DNA of 64,000 nucleotides from contig CM059624.1 in the NCBI GenBank assembly GCA_030435675.1, forward strand, positions 15,524,769 to 15,588,768, given 5' to 3'. The position numbers were made by a program, and so were the translations under genes. How positions within the stretch are numbered: position 1 is the stretch's first letter; the number at the start of each line of letters is the position of its first letter. The notes beneath the pieces are model-generated. The model was not told where the DNA came from, searched no databases, and saw only the letters and a program-made list of their open reading frames with translations. Source of the DNA: Steinernema hermaphroditum (taxonomy: Eukaryota > Nematoda > Chromadorea > Rhabditida > Steinernematidae). Shown piece after piece: positions 8,649-20,204 of this stretch.

Positions 8649-10856
8649 TTAAGGGTAATACAAGATCGACCACTTTTCTTCGTCTTCATTTGCGAGTTTC
8701 CACGCGTATTTCATCTTTCTCTTCTTTGCAGATTCCACCACGTCAGATATCTTCGTCACTCCGCGCAGCCAATCGCTTGTCTTCTTGTCTACGAGACGAA
8801 CGCCGACCATTCGCCGCTCCATCTTCCGCTGTGCAGTCGCAAGCCTCTTGCAGGCGGACTTGGTAAGCGCCCACGTCTCCGCTCCATACAGCATCGCTGG
8901 AAGGACGCACATGTTGAACAGGCGCCGTTTACATCTCATCTCGACTGTCGGATTGGTAAGGAACTGCTTGTACTGTTTGAATACATTCCATCTACTGCAG
9001 ATTCTTCGGCTTATTTCTTTTCCATGGTCGCGAACAAGCCGGACTTCTCGACCCAAGTAGACGAAGGATTCCACACGTTCTACTTCACTTCCGTTCAGAA
9101 GGATCGATGTAGGTTCCGTTGACATCAGCTTGGTTTTATTTGCGTTTATCTTCAGTCCAGCTCGCTGCGATGCTTCGTTCAATTCATCCATCATCTTCTG
9201 GAGATCTTCGGCCGTTTCTGCGATGAGTGCGATGTCATCGGCGAACCGTAAGTTTGATAGACGGAATGAACAATGAACAAAAAAGATAGAACAGCTTCGG
9301 AGGAATTCGTTGAAGAGCTTCGTTAACCACGGTAACAGCACATGTCTTCCTGTTTTCAACATTTCGACCGTAATCTTGTCGATTCCAGGAGCCGTTCCAT
9401 TTCGCATCGTCTTCAAGGCTTCTTCAACTTCACTGGTCAGCAGATCCGGACATTCTTCTTGCGTCTCGCGTTCTTCGTATTGTACGTCAACTGTGGAAGC
9501 ATATAGCGATTCGTAGAATGCTTTTACTGTCCGTTTCAGTTGCGTTGATGTCGAACACAAGTTGCCGTCAGCGTCACGGAGTCTTGTTAGACGTCTTCTT
9601 CCGATTGCGGCTTCTCTTCTCACTTGTCGTAGTCCTCGGTTCCTTTGGATCGCTTCTTCAACAAGCTTTTGATGATGTTTCACGAGATCCTTCCTTATCT
9701 CCCGCCGAATCAATTTGTTGTATTCGGTAAGGGTGATCCGTTCGGCAGCTGTTGATCGACGATTTTTCAGGAGTCGACGCTGTGTGAAGAGTCGCTTCGT
9801 TTCTTGTGATAGTCGCGGAGACTTCTCTTCTGTTTCCCGGGCGAATTCTGCGGCAGCTTGGACATGTGCGACCAGATAGGCGTAATCTTCTGGACAATCT
9901 TGCTGGTTCGCACATGGTACCATGGTGGTAAGTGCCATCCGGAAGAGATCACGATTCAAACGGTGTTTCTTCTTCAGCGTCCGATCTTCATGCCGCATTA
10001 CTTCGCGCTTGGGCGTCTGGATCACTGCGCGTACGAGGCGGTGGTCTGAACTCGAGATGCAAGAGCCGAGAACGGTCGCGGACTGGAACCGAATGAGCCT
10101 GGAAGCAAGCACGAAGTCGATGCAGTTCTTCGTGCGCCCATCCGGCGAAACCCAAGTCCACTTCCGCCCCGGCTTCGCTCTGAAGAACGTGTTGACCGCT
10201 CGTAGATGGTGTTCTTGACAGAAGTCCAGAAGTTGCTGCCCACGGACATTCCGGTTGCCGTATCCGAAGTTTCCGACTGCTTCTTCATCTTCTTCTTCCC
10301 GTCTTCCAAGTTTCGCATTGAAGTCTCCGAGCAGAGCGGGATACACCCGCAATCTTGGCGCGATTACATCCCGTAAGGTACTGCTAGCACCCCTTTGTCC
10401 AGGCATACTAGCAGCCCGTAGCTTTGAGCGGAGGGTCTCCAAGAGGCTGTCGTACTCGTCTTCATCTTCTTCTTCATCGTCACGCGTGGCAGAGGTTGGT
10501 GGCGCATACACTGCGAAGAGGCGTAGTAATTGCCGGCCAAACTTTAGGTCCAACGCGGAGATTCGTGGCGATACTGGGCGGAAGGCTTCGACGAAGGGTT
10601 TCATTCGGCTACTGACCAGGAAACCGGTTCCCGAGACATCTTCACTGCTCTCTGGTCCTGCGTGATAGAAGCAGAAGCCAGAGTCATTCAGCTGCAACGA
10701 TCCAGTTCCTCTCCATCGTAGTTCGGTCAGTGCGATGACATCGATGTTGATCCCTTCGAGTTCTTCTTGCAGCTCCAGTAGACGTTCACTTGACGCGAGT
10801 CGGCGCACGTTGAGCGTTCCAATTGAGAGACGGCCAACGTTGGAGGGTTGGAACAT
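8649..10856 (-). CDS. Defective RTE endonuclease-RT with in-frame internal deletion
   Basis: The 735-residue frame begins MFQPSNVGRLSIGTLNVRRL and keeps the whole endonuclease (TELRW, GDFNAK, SDHRLV) and the RT approach region (APGIDKITVEML). Compared with the RTE at 2,494-5,373, about 180 residues are missing, from just after RSCSI to just before RLSNLRFADD. They are replaced by a filler of about nine codons (FFVHCSF), and the frame stays open across the join. The YRPISLL, FVDYEKAFDS and RQGDTISP motifs are therefore gone while FADDIALI is kept. The C-terminus ends abruptly at KWSILYYP at the truncated 3' end. The protein could retain endonuclease activity but not reverse transcription. Confidence 0.85.
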   Translation of the reverse strand: MFQPSNVGRLSIGTLNVRRLASSERLLELQEELEGINIDVIALTELRWRGTGSLQLNDSGFCFYHAGPESSEDVSGTGFLVSSRMKPFVEAFRPVSPRISALDLKFGRQLLRLFAVYAPPTSATRDDEEEDEDEYDSLLETLRSKLRAASMPGQRGASSTLRDVIAPRLRVYPALLGDFNAKLGRREEEDEEAVGNFGYGNRNVRGQQLLDFCQEHHLRAVNTFFRAKPGRKWTWVSPDGRTKNCIDFVLASRLIRFQSATVLGSCISSSDHRLVRAVIQTPKREVMRHEDRTLKKKHRLNRDLFRMALTTMVPCANQQDCPEDYAYLVAHVQAAAEFARETEEKSPRLSQETKRLFTQRRLLKNRRSTAAERITLTEYNKLIRREIRKDLVKHHQKLVEEAIQRNRGLRQVRREAAIGRRRLTRLRDADGNLCSTSTQLKRTVKAFYESLYASTVDVQYEERETQEECPDLLTSEVEEALKTMRNGTAPGIDKITVEMLKTGRHVLLPWLTKLFNEFLRSCSIFFVHCSFRLSNLRFADDIALIAETAEDLQKMMDELNEASQRAGLKINANKTKLMSTEPTSILLNGSEVERVESFVYLGREVRLVRDHGKEISRRICSRWNVFKQYKQFLTNPTVEMRCKRRLFNMCVLPAMLYGAETWALTKSACKRLATAQRKMERRMVGVRLVDKKTSDWLRGVTKISDVVESAKKRKMKYAWKLANEDEEKWSILYYP

Positions 10857-10960
10857 ACGTGCCCCTGCTGTTCCAAAGCTTCCGGGTCACGGGGTCCGCT
10901 GGCAGTGGGGGCTGAGGGGGATAACCGACCGCTCTCCACCGCTACACGCTACACCAAGGA
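8655..10960 (-). mobile_element. RTE retrotransposon, internally deleted and 3'-truncated
   Basis: Read on the minus strand from the 5' leader at about 10,960 (gtagcggtggagagcggtcg-type start), the element is closely related to the RTE at 2.4-5.4 kb. It lacks the middle of the reverse transcriptase and its 3' end. It lies in the asymmetric centre of the palindrome. RTEs usually lose their 5' ends during insertion, so loss of the 3' end points to later deletion or recombination. Confidence 0.85.
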
Positions 10961-11330
10961 GAAAAGAAAGAAGAGAAAAAATATGGGCCGGAGCGGAGTC
11001 GTACCTGAACCACAAAAATGTCGGCCAAGGCACTATCCAGTTCGGCCATACACTAGTTCTCATCAACGTTGACGAAGTTGACTATATTCGTATGGGCCTA
11101 ACTTTCGATGGGTGTTTAGGTAGTGAACCTTGATTGAGGGCACGGGATTCGGTGTGCGCATGACTGCCCACACCAAGCTCTATCACCCCCACCATATCTC
11201 ATCCCGATCCTCGCCGGGCACTTGGCAACATTCCCTTGTGAGGGCCAAGTAGCCATGCTGGCAGCAACTCACGAGGAACCTGTATTGGTGCGTATGTGAA
11301 GAACCACTCAAAAACTGTGAAAAAACACGA
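10961..11330. other. Spacer in palindrome centre, no gene seen
   Basis: This lies between the RTE leader and the next dispersed repeat copy. It contains no recognisable coding or repeat feature beyond short open frames. Confidence 0.4.
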
Positions 11331-11935
11331 AACGAATCGTCAAAGAGTGAGGGACCCACCAGACGGGCGCTCGACTGCCCACCGACTGCCGTGGGTGACC
11401 AGCGGCGGCCTTATGGGTCTGGTGGCCGGCGGGAAATCGACGGCGGTGGCGGGATGGCGTCATCGGCGGAGACGAGGAGTACCCGTGCTGACAGAAAGGT
11501 CCTGACCATGGAAACGGAAGGGCGCAAAAAGGGCATCCAGACAGAAGTATGGAATGTCAGTTCCGTGAGCACATTAAGGTGGCTGGTCGAAGAAAGACAA
11601 AGAGTAACGATAAAAGATTATTGATCGAAGAACACAGAAATATTTGCTTTTCCCTTAAAACCCTTGAATTTTCCTGGCCCTCTGTAAACGGCCTCACACC
11701 GGTATGCTCATTGGGCCTGTTTGCAGTCAATGATGCGAAGCAATGCTCGAAGGCAGAACTGTATGTGCTTAAATAGGGCTTAATCCAGCATCCTACTTTA
11801 TTCCGCTGGGATAATCAATAATGTCCTTTCTGTTCCATTTTCCGAAAGGTCGTAAATCTTGAACGGAGAAGCCATTATCTTTTCATCGGTGCCTCTTGTA
11901 GTCATGGAAAATAAGCGTACACAAAGATATTATCT
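11296..11935 (+). repeat. Extra copy of inner arm segment
   Basis: Contains copy 2 of the GC-rich repeat, followed by the segment with aggcaccgatgaaaagataa and caatgatgcgaagcaatgct-type sequence. It has the same orientation as the right arm at 14,010-14,600 and the opposite orientation to 7,800-8,345. The palindrome centre therefore holds a third, unpaired copy of the inner arm. Confidence 0.7.
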
Positions 11936-12129
11936 CAGAAAATGAAGCTAAGCAGCGAAGAAGCTAAGTAGCTCGTAGTTCGTATATCTTCGAATCCGTG
12001 ATCGTCACTGTTGTGATGCTGGATTCACACAGGCAAACAACGAATATCAATCGCAATGACACACTGATAGACGCTGTACATTAGGTAAGTTTGCTGTATG
12101 AACTGTCGCACAAAGGGCAAGTCTGCTCT

Positions 12130-12500
12130 GGCCTAAACATACACCAGCAGTCGGTCCGAACTGAAAAATCCAAAAGATTCAAATCCGGCCAATGCGGCGG
12201 TCAAATTGATTTGTTCCAGACCTTCGGCACATTGGCCCGAAGCCAGCCCTGAGTTGTTTCAGCGCTCTGTGTGGCGCGCTGTCCTGTTGGAAGGTCCATT
12301 CGATTCTACATTTCTTCGCCACCCATGGTTTCAACACGAGATATCCTGATAGGTCTCGTTAATACCGTGAATACTTGATACCGTTAATCGTTCCTTTTCT
12401 TCAAAATGCACAGTTTTGGGTTGCCTAGGACAGAAATCCCAGCCCAGACCATCAGACTGCCTTTTCAAGTTTTTTTATATTTAAGACGCCTTTTCAGATC
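12130..12500 (-). mobile_element. Mariner/Tc1-like transposase fragment
   Basis: On the minus strand, broken frames show LMVWAGISVLGNPKL and then WTFQQDSAPHRALKQ. A third piece in another frame resembles the WPPxSPDLNPLD motif (the ggccggatttgaat region). These are the second and third catalytic blocks of the DDE/D superfamily. There are frameshifts between the blocks, and the N-terminal part and terminal repeats are not seen. It is a dead fragment. Confidence 0.72.
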
Positions 12501-12814
12501 ACCATATTCTCTTAACTCCAACATTTCTAATTGGCTAAGTTACATAACAGTCTCTGGAAACATGTAGCAGGTGTCAGGACTCTTAAGGGCGTAGCGGTTG
12601 GTGCACCCCTTAGATCTTTTCCTCCTTTACCACATGATCTTTATTAGGGAGCAATAATAACATAAGATATCTACCGTACCCGAACGCAGCGGCGCTCGGT
12701 TACGGTAGCCCAGTCGCGGCGGGAGCCTGCCTGTGTGGTGCGTATTTGGGTACGGTTACGTTACATTAACCGACCGACGCCACATTAACCGACGCCATAG
12801 GACTTTGGCCCCCC

Positions 12815-13327
12815 TCACCCCCCCCCCCTTTTTTTTTGTAGGGGGGTAAGCCCACCTTTTTTGAAATCGGCCCACCCTTGCCCAGCACTGGACCAGCGGG
12901 CTGAATAAACCTTGTAGGTGATCACAAACGTCAGATCGCTCTCTTCAGATACGTCCAGAACGATGCAAATGTTTCTTGACACGTTCGCTCCGTGCCTGAG
13001 GTTGTCTATCGGGATTTGTCGAAGTCTATATACAAGTTCCTCGGAATCTACTGACGTCTGATTTCGAATTTCCATCTGGGATGCGACCGCCGCCTGGAAT
13101 AACCCTCGATTTAATCGGTACTTACACTGAATTCCTGATATATGCTTATCGAGGGCGAACTGCATCGATTCCTTCGCCAAGATATGATCAATGCAGTTGC
13201 TGGTCCGTCCATCAGATGAGATCCATGTCAACTTTCGCCCTTTTCGACTCTTGAAGAGATGATCGCAAATAATCAGTAAAGTCCTACTGCAAGAGTCGAA
13301 AAGGACGAAAGTGGACATGGATCCCAC
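12815..13327 (-). pseudogene. RTE endonuclease fragment
   Basis: The minus-strand frame contains FKSRKGRKLTWISSDGRTSN followed by CIDHILA. This aligns with the GRKWTWISPDGRTKNCIDFVLA region of the intact RTE here, and YRLNRGLFQA downstream matches its HRLNRDLF. The catalytic start and the RT are absent. The downstream end runs into a C-rich stretch (about 12,805-12,835). It comes from a more divergent RTE than the intact copy at 2.4 kb. Confidence 0.75.
13219..13323. repeat. Hairpin within the RTE fragment
   Basis: The arm atccatgtcaactttcgccc plus ttttcgactcttg is repeated inverted as caagagtcgaaaaggacgaa plus agtggacatggat. The arms are about 33 bases with a loop of about 36 bases. An inverted duplication of a short piece of retrotransposon coding sequence explains it. 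Confidence 0.7.
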
Positions 13328-14009
13328 CGGAAGTTAGCATATAAGTCTGCAAGTAGTTGTCGGTAGAGAAGCAGGTCCTAATCAGTATACGTTACGAATA
13401 TACCAGGGTATCGTACTTACTCCTTTTTCATCTGGTGAGTCGAAAAATGCGGCCTTGAAAATTTGTGCTCCATCGGCCCTATGCTGAGCGAATCTGGCTT
13501 GGATTAAGCTCCGGCTTAGGCTCATGCTTATGGACTTTTAGCAAGCCCGAGCCCTGTATTCGTGGTGGCGTCAGCAAACCCTGGCTTTCTCCTGGCATGC
13601 CTAGACAGTTTGTCCAAATACGGTATTATGGGGCGTGCGGTCAGAATATCCAATGAACAAAAAAGTCCAACGAAAAAATATCCAATCAGAAATGTCCAAA
13701 ATTCAAAGGATGATGTATCAGAGTCGCGGAAAAAAAACAAAAATTAACAGTTATCAAATTGACAAGTTGGTGGCAATTGACTTCAAATAAGTGAAACCAT
13801 GTCGACTTAGTCAAGTCAGTCACGATCGTACCGGCACAATTCAGATCTTGTCTCATAGTGAATTTCACGAAAGAATATCTACAAGAACAGACAATGCAAT
13901 TCAAAAAGCGAACCGTTCAGCAGAGCGAAAACTCATAAAATCAGTAGAACCTAGATTGGTGCTTACAAAATAGGTGAAAAATCACTTAAAAACTGTGAAA
14001 AAACACGAA

Positions 14010-14240
14010 ACGCAGAGAGAATGAGGAACCCACCGGACGGGCGCTCGGCTGCCCACCGACTGCCGTGGGTGACCAGCGGCGGCCTTATGGGTCTGGTGGC
14101 CGGCGGGAAATCGACGGCGGTGGCGGGATGGCGTCATCGGCGGAGACGAGGAGTACCCGTGCTGACAGAAAGGTCCTGACCATGGAAACGGAAGGGCGCA
14201 AAAAGGGCATCCAGACAGAAGTATGGAATGTTAGTTCCGT
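14010..14240 (+). repeat. Dispersed GC-rich repeat, copy 3 of 3
   Basis: Mirror image of the copy at 8,110-8,345 and same orientation as 11,330-11,560. It contains the frame with MASSAETRSTR and METEGRKKG. See the first copy for interpretation. Confidence 0.6.
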
Positions 14241-15813
14241 GAGCACATTAAGGTGGCTGGTCGAGAAAAGATAAAGAGTAACAACAAAAGATTATTGTTC
14301 GAAGAACACAGAACCGTGGAAATATTTCCTTTTCCCTTGAATTTTTCTGCCCTCTGTGAACGGTCTCACACCGGGATACTCATTGGGCCTGTGTGAAGTC
14401 ACTGATGCGAAGCAATGCTCGAAGACAGAACTGTATGTGCTTAAACTGGGATTAATCCATCATCCTACTTTATTCTGCTGGATAATCAATAATGTCCTTT
14501 CTGTTCCATTTTCCGAAAGGTCGTAAATCTTGAACGGAGAAGCCATTATCTTTTCATCGGTGCCTCTTGTAGTCATGGACAATAAGCGTACACAAAGATA
14601 TTATGTCTGAAAATGGCGTCCTCGAACGTACAGCGTTCTATGGAGAGTCGGTAGAACAAAGGCAGACGAACAGAAAAGCGACGCGTGTGTGCAAACGGCA
14701 GGTAGCCTGGGGTCAGCAAGTTTACACACGCGCGTCGCTTCTCTGTTCGTCTGCCCTTATCGTACCGACGCAGAGAGACGGTTGCGGCCGTCTGGGGTAT
14801 ATATTCCACCGCCGATTGATTCGAATGGCTATTCAATCGCCGATTCGACTGACGACGCAAAAAGACTCTTTTCGAGTCAAATCACGAATTGAATTGCGAT
14901 CACGTATATGCAGAATTGCGATTCCGACTTCCGCAGGTCCGGAATTCCGGGGTTTTTGGGACTTCCGATTCCGGACTTCCGACTTCCGAAATCAGAAATT
15001 TTACGTCCGCACATCCCTGATCGCGATTGACGATTCACCTGCCGATTCAATCAATCAATCGACTCGATTAATTCCCAGCTCTGATCAAGAGGACGAGGAT
15101 CTGTCTAAATGAAAAGTAAAAACAGGCTTTTCATGATCTAATTAGGGATTTTGGCTCATTTTACGACGTCGCTAGAACCCATCTCCATGGATTTGTGGAT
15201 AAGGAACCGAGCATGCGGTAAAGTGCAATCATCAAGTACAAAATCTTAATCGACCACAAAGTACTCGATTCTCGATAGATACGGGTTTTACTCGATAGAT
15301 ACGGTTTTTACTCTCTTCCGTCGACTCCCTTTGCGATTCGTTATGTGGAATTAAATTCGCAGCCGATTTCAGATCGCCGGGAGGGTCCCACAACGCTTTA
15401 TTCAAACGATTGGAAATATTTTATTGTTTCGATTCTTCTAGAAGCGAATTTCACAAAATTTTACAGCCAGTGTGTATAAACTGAACGCGTGAAGGCGCTT
15501 AGCAAGGTCGAAAGGTGCCACAGATTGGCCGAACTAGAAATCTCGCCGGAATATCGACGATCGACACAGATCCGAGGTTTTTAGTGTTTACGCACCACGG
15601 CGTTGACGTCTGCACCATTCGGAGCCTCTTGCGCCATTCGATGTGCATCAAGCTCCGCTTGCTCAAAATCAAACAAGATCAAGATAACAATCAAGATTTA
15701 TGGCATCTTCCGGAGTGGTTGTCTCATTTACTCAAAACGCTCTGTGCAGGCTTATCTTGTGGTAATGTCTCCGCATTATTTCCGTAAGGATAGCTGAGTC
15801 ATTAGGGTTTGTA

Positions 15814-16316
15814 CGATTTTTCACGATTTCACGATTTTATTTCGCGAATCAAAGGCATTATGCCTTGCGCGACACCGAAAAATAGACAAACAGAGGATGT
15901 CTGGAAGACGGCTTCATCCCTGGCATGGCGTTCATGTCGAACCGGTGGGTGGCGGAGCGCTTTATGGGGCTTCTGGGAATCGGCAAATCTTCGGATTCAG
16001 GAGCGAATCATCGTTTGAAGCACATTGGACGCTTCTGAGATCGAATCTGATGGTCCGTGGTCCGGGAGTTGCGTCTTCGATGGTGGTGGCGTCCTCAGAG
16101 CGTCGGCGACCTTCGGGATGACTTCTCACGTGGCCGGATTCTTGACGTCGGACATCTTGTTGTCAGCGGTGGTGGGACTACGGCTTCCGGGTGTCCCAAT
16201 TCCCTCTGGAAGCCGGAAAACTCACAGATGCCACAGGGTTTGCTGTCTGACCGACCAGATACTCAGAGAGCGACCGGAGGGACCGACCGCTCGCCACCGC
16301 GACACGAGTGAGAGTC
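15814..16316 (-). mobile_element. R500 non-autonomous retroelement, complete copy
   Basis: This 503-bp element is flanked by an 11-bp direct duplication, tagggtttgta, at 15,803-15,813 and 16,317-16,327. The left arm carries the same site without the insertion. Read on the minus strand it starts gactctcactcgtgtcgcgg and ends in gaaataaaatcgtgaaatcg plus a further repeat. That tail is an AATAAA followed by tandem cgtgaaat units. The tail, target duplication and RTE-like 5' leader fit mobilisation by an RTE. No conserved coding frame. Confidence 0.85.
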
Positions 16317-17545
16317 TAGGGTTTGTAACCGATTCAAAATCGCAAGTTTAAGATTCAGCGATTCTTAGGCTCTCTTAAACGTCTGCTCCAACCGCTATGC
16401 TACTCCTGTTCACAACGTTTACTCATCTCGACGCGATCGGTGCGGAGTCATCACTTAGTCCACTGTGATTACGCCCTTCCGGTGAGCAAGAGGTCCTTCC
16501 GGCTGAACGAGTACGCTATACAACTTTGGACATGCTGTCGCAGCTAAAAATGGAATCTGAGTCACTGCGGTCCGTTCCAGCCGCTAAACAGTCTTCTTCG
16601 TTCACTGAGCAGTTGTGCTCACGCTCCATCTTCGCGGGTTCTCCCTCGGTGGAGTCCGCTCCACATGCGACTGCGTTCGCTCTTCAACTTCTTTTATCTA
16701 CACCCGAATCCACAGAGAACTCTTCCAGAGGCACTTCAAGTCGTTCTTCCACTCTTGTGATGCTGGATTGACAAAGGCAAACTACGAATATCACAATGAC
16801 ACACTGATAGACGCTATACATAAGGTGAGGTGGTTGTATAAACAGTCTCATCGGCTCAGATGGGTAACGAATGCTATTCACAGTTTATGGATCCCTTTTG
16901 AGAGGAACGCAATCGACGTCTGATATTTAGGAAGATCTGTTTTTACTATGAAAAATAAGGCAAGAACCGGTTTCAGTGCTTGTTTGATATTTTAGATGTT
17001 TGACATGTTTGATATTCAAACTGCTGATCATCTTCACATGACCAGCAGTTTTATGGAAAGTTGAAAATGTCGGGTTCCGTAATATCCTGAATTGCTCAAT
17101 TTGGTCGAAAACTGGCAAAATTGCATTTTCCGAGCTAAATCTGCGGTGGAGTTCGCTTCTTCAGGCTTCCCACCGAGAAGAGTTCTGTGGCTGTGTCGTT
17201 AAATGGTGCATACCAAATTTTTGTTTTGAACATCCCCTAAAAGATCAAAGATTCACATTCCATTCACATTTGTGCGGCGTATCCGTATCTGATAGACAAA
17301 TCTTATATTTTGAACCTCAAACGAAGGGTCAAGCGCTTCATTGAATTTCAGTCGATTAGTTCAACTTGTTCATCGTCGTCTTCGTCTACTGCGACTCCCC
17401 GGTTTTTCCACCAACGACGACAATACAAGAATCTTTGCGAGGAGGACGACGCAGAAAACACAGTCCACATAAGCCATAACCCACCTGCAAGTTCGTATCT
17501 TCTGGATTTTAATGTGCGGGCCTGAATTTCCCGGTTGGAATTTTT

Positions 17546-17702
17546 TTTATGTCAACCACGAATACTTCCACCACGCCTCCTGCACCAACGTCCTCGAGTA
17601 CTACGACGTCGCCAAGCCGCAACAACACCAGTACAAACGCCGCTACGCCTTCAACGGCCACCGACCCCACTACAGCAACTTCTCCTACAGGGGAGCCAAC
17701 CC
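17546..17702 (+). pseudogene. Thr/Ser/Pro-rich exon copy, donor intact
   Basis: The segment encodes a run rich in Thr, Ser, Pro and Asn (TTPPAPTSSS, SRNNTSTNAA) and ends in GEPT plus a split codon at a good donor, ACCC|gtaagt. At its start the sequence is ttatgtcaaccacg, with no AG acceptor. The frame does have an ATG here that the other copies lack. A second frame through the same DNA is Tyr/His-rich (NVLEYYDVAKPQQHQYKRR) and also open. I favour the Thr-rich frame because its donor phase joins in frame to the exon at 24,043. Confidence 0.45.
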
Positions 17703-17815
17703 GTAAGTTCTCAACTCACAACTTGCTAAATTCTCTTTGATTCTCCCTCGAAATTGAAGTTTAATAACGATTGAACAATGATCAAGCGCATGTTCAGTGG
17801 CAATGACATCGAAAA

Positions 17816-18536
17816 ATATTTTCCATGACTGCTGAGATTAAGGGTACTCAAGCTATGTGATCTATAGAACTACACGAAAGTATGGATCACGAAGAGAAAC
17901 CGAACCTTGGTCTGGACCAGGTCTAAAAAATGATATTCCACTATGCGTATGAGATATTATAGAAGCAATTGGATAAAAAGTATTAAGGGGACTGATATAT
18001 GACGATAATTACTGAAAATAAGACAGGAACTAGTAATCGGTTCCGCTGTTTCACCAGGCCCAACAGTAGCACACAATGGTTGATATTTTAGATCGCCCTC
18101 AAAACTGCTTCTCATCTTCAGCACCGACTTAGATACATAAGTGAAGACGACTTCTCCGAACGGAGAGCCATCCCGTAAGTTCTCAACTCACAAGTTCCTA
18201 AATTCTCTTTGATTCTCCCTTGACATTAACGAACACGCTTCCCGCCTCAATCGTCCACTCAGCAACGACGAAGCTCTTCCGTAGCCGAATTCGAAATCAC
18301 GCTTTTCCCGATGAACGTCGTTGATCTCGTTAGCCTATCTGTTATTCTCTAATATTTTAAGACTTCTCCAGGTTCTCCCCATGAAGAGTTCTGTGGTTGT
18401 GTCGTTGAATGGTGTATACCTGCAGCGAATTGTTTTTCACTGCGGCAATAAAGATTCATTTTCAAAACCCACCGCCTTCAACTTTCCAACCCAATTGATT
18501 AACATTTTTGTTTTGAACATCCCCTTTACGATTTTT
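17816..18536. repeat. Older diverged duplicate of arm sequence
   Basis: Contains a decayed copy of the exon-donor boundary (cggagagccatcccgtaagt at 18,161-18,180) and a diverged copy of the 17,160-17,240 region (gaagagttctgtggttgtgt at about 18,385). The right side of the palindrome is therefore itself a tandem array of old duplicates. No intact gene. Confidence 0.55.
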
Positions 18537-19043
18537 TTTTACGATTTATCTTCCCGAATCAACGGCTTACACCGTGCAGGACGTCTCATATATGCACAAA
18601 GAAGAACAAAGTCACACCGTAGCCGCTGATTTTCTTCTGGTTTCGGTGGAGCAGACGAATCCGAAGAAAATCCAGCGTTCCCATCAGTATGCGCGGGCGT
18701 CGAAGTCGTGAAGGGTTGATTCCGGAAATGGCGCGGCGGCGGAGAACAGCGAACGGAACGGAGGGGCATCTTCGGTTCAGCTGGCGGCGCAGACTTCGGA
18801 GTTAAAGCGGCTCTTCAACTTTTCTGGCGGCGCGGGTGGAGTCGGGCGGTTGTGACGGCTTCTTGGCGAGACGGTGGAACTACGGCGCCCTGGTGTTCCA
18901 GGCCTTCTGGGAGCCGGGGCGATCATTGCACCACCAATGACGGCCGAAAACGACCGCTCACTCAACTCATTCGGCTCAGACAGCCTCAGAGAGAGAGCGA
19001 GTGGACGACCCGACCGATCGCTGGGGACACAAATGAAGCGTGC
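18537..19043 (-). mobile_element. R500 non-autonomous retroelement, second complete copy
   Basis: This 507-bp copy is flanked by a 10-bp duplication, acatcccctt, at 18,527-18,536 and 19,044-19,053. It is inserted in the diverged duplicate of the 17.2-kb region, where the uninterrupted sequence reads catcccctaaaagatcaaag. The minus-strand 3' end is agataaatcgtaaaaaaaaa plus a further tcgtaaa repeat. It is more diverged than the 15.8-kb copy. Confidence 0.82.
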
Positions 19044-19529
19044 ACATCCCCTTAAAGATGAAAAATTCATATTCCATTCACATTTCTGCAGTGTATCTGT
19101 ATCTGATCAACATATCCTATATTTCGAACTTCAAACTAAGGGTCAAAGCGCTTCATTGAATATCAGTCGATTAGTTGGAAGAACACGATGACGGTGACCG
19201 ATTAACTGAATTATTGACATTCAAGGACTCCCATTTCAAGGGGTGTCATCCGGCGAAAAATGATCTAGTTACAAGGCTTTCTTTGTGTAATTTCGATGTT
19301 CTTTGAAAGCGACAATCACGGCGCTCTCCGACTCAAGATCAAGGGTATTGTAGCCGTTTTTTAGTACTTCGATAGATGACTATAAATTAACGATAATGTT
19401 GCTACCGCTGAGCCATCCGTACAAACTGATTTATTATAAATAGCGGCGATGTTATATACACGCTTTAACATAAACACAGACGGCAGCATTCCTTCGCATT
19501 CCTTCCTTACTTTACTTTACTTTACTTTA

Positions 19530-20033
19530 ATTTACTTTATTTCCCGAACCAAAGGCTTTGCGCCTTGCAGAACACCGAAAAAATAGACAAGCAGAGGATG
19601 TCTCATTGCTGCAGGCTTCATCCCTGGCGTAGCGATGATGTCGGATCGGTCGGGGACGGCGCACTTCACGGAGCATCTGGGAATCGGCGAAACTTCGGAA
19701 ATGGCGGTGGAACATCTTCTTCGCGGGCGTTTGCGGCACAGCTGACGCTTCTGAATTCGCATCTGCTTCGGAGAGAGGAGCCCGTGGTCCGGGAGTAGCG
19801 TCTTCGCTGGTGGTGGCATCCTCAGAGCGTCGGCGACCTTCAGTACGACTGCTCACGCGGCCGGATTCCTGGCGCCGGACATCTTATTGTCAGTGGTGGT
19901 GGGACTACGGCTTCCGGGTGTCCCAATTCCCTCCGGAAGCCGGAACAGTCATAACTGCCACGGGGTTTGCCATCTGATCAACCAGACACTCAGAGAGCGA
20001 CCGGAGGGACCGACCGCTCGCCACCGCGACATA
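19530..20033 (-). mobile_element. R500 non-autonomous retroelement, third copy
   Basis: The minus-strand 3' end is gggaaataaagtaaattaaa followed by several gtaaa units, a tail with a different repeat unit from the other copies. The 5' end stops at tgtcgcggtggcg, against an AT-rich stretch containing ttaaataaaatgttaaataa. I could not assign a target duplication. Confidence 0.7.
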
Positions 20034-20204
20034 TTAAATAAAATGTTAAATAATATGTCAAAAAAACTTCATTACAAAAATGCGAAATTTTCACCTACTC
20101 AACCCAATACTAAACAGAAACCCAAGGGACTAACTGGCCAGCATGTTTTTGTTCGTAAGAGGACGATCACTCGAGGACATGTCGGTTCCATATAGTAGTC
20201 AAAT

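Larger units (their letters stand above)
13807..17815. repeat. Right arm, inner part, of giant palindrome
   Basis: Reverse complement of left positions about 8,532 down to 1,290, without the RTE block and the hAT MITE but with an added R500 element at 15,814-16,316. Outer boundary: at 17,815 the match to the left arm stops within cgaaaaat. Inner boundary: the match stops at gactgacttgactaa. Hypothetical translations differ from the left arm by only one or two residues per 90, indicating a recent or gene-converted duplication. Confidence 0.88.

Noticed and set aside
12795..12840. Possible telomere or recombination motif at the C-run
   Set aside because: It is a simple homopolymer (cccccccccc then tttttttt) at the edge of an RTE fragment, and may even be a sequencing or assembly weak point.
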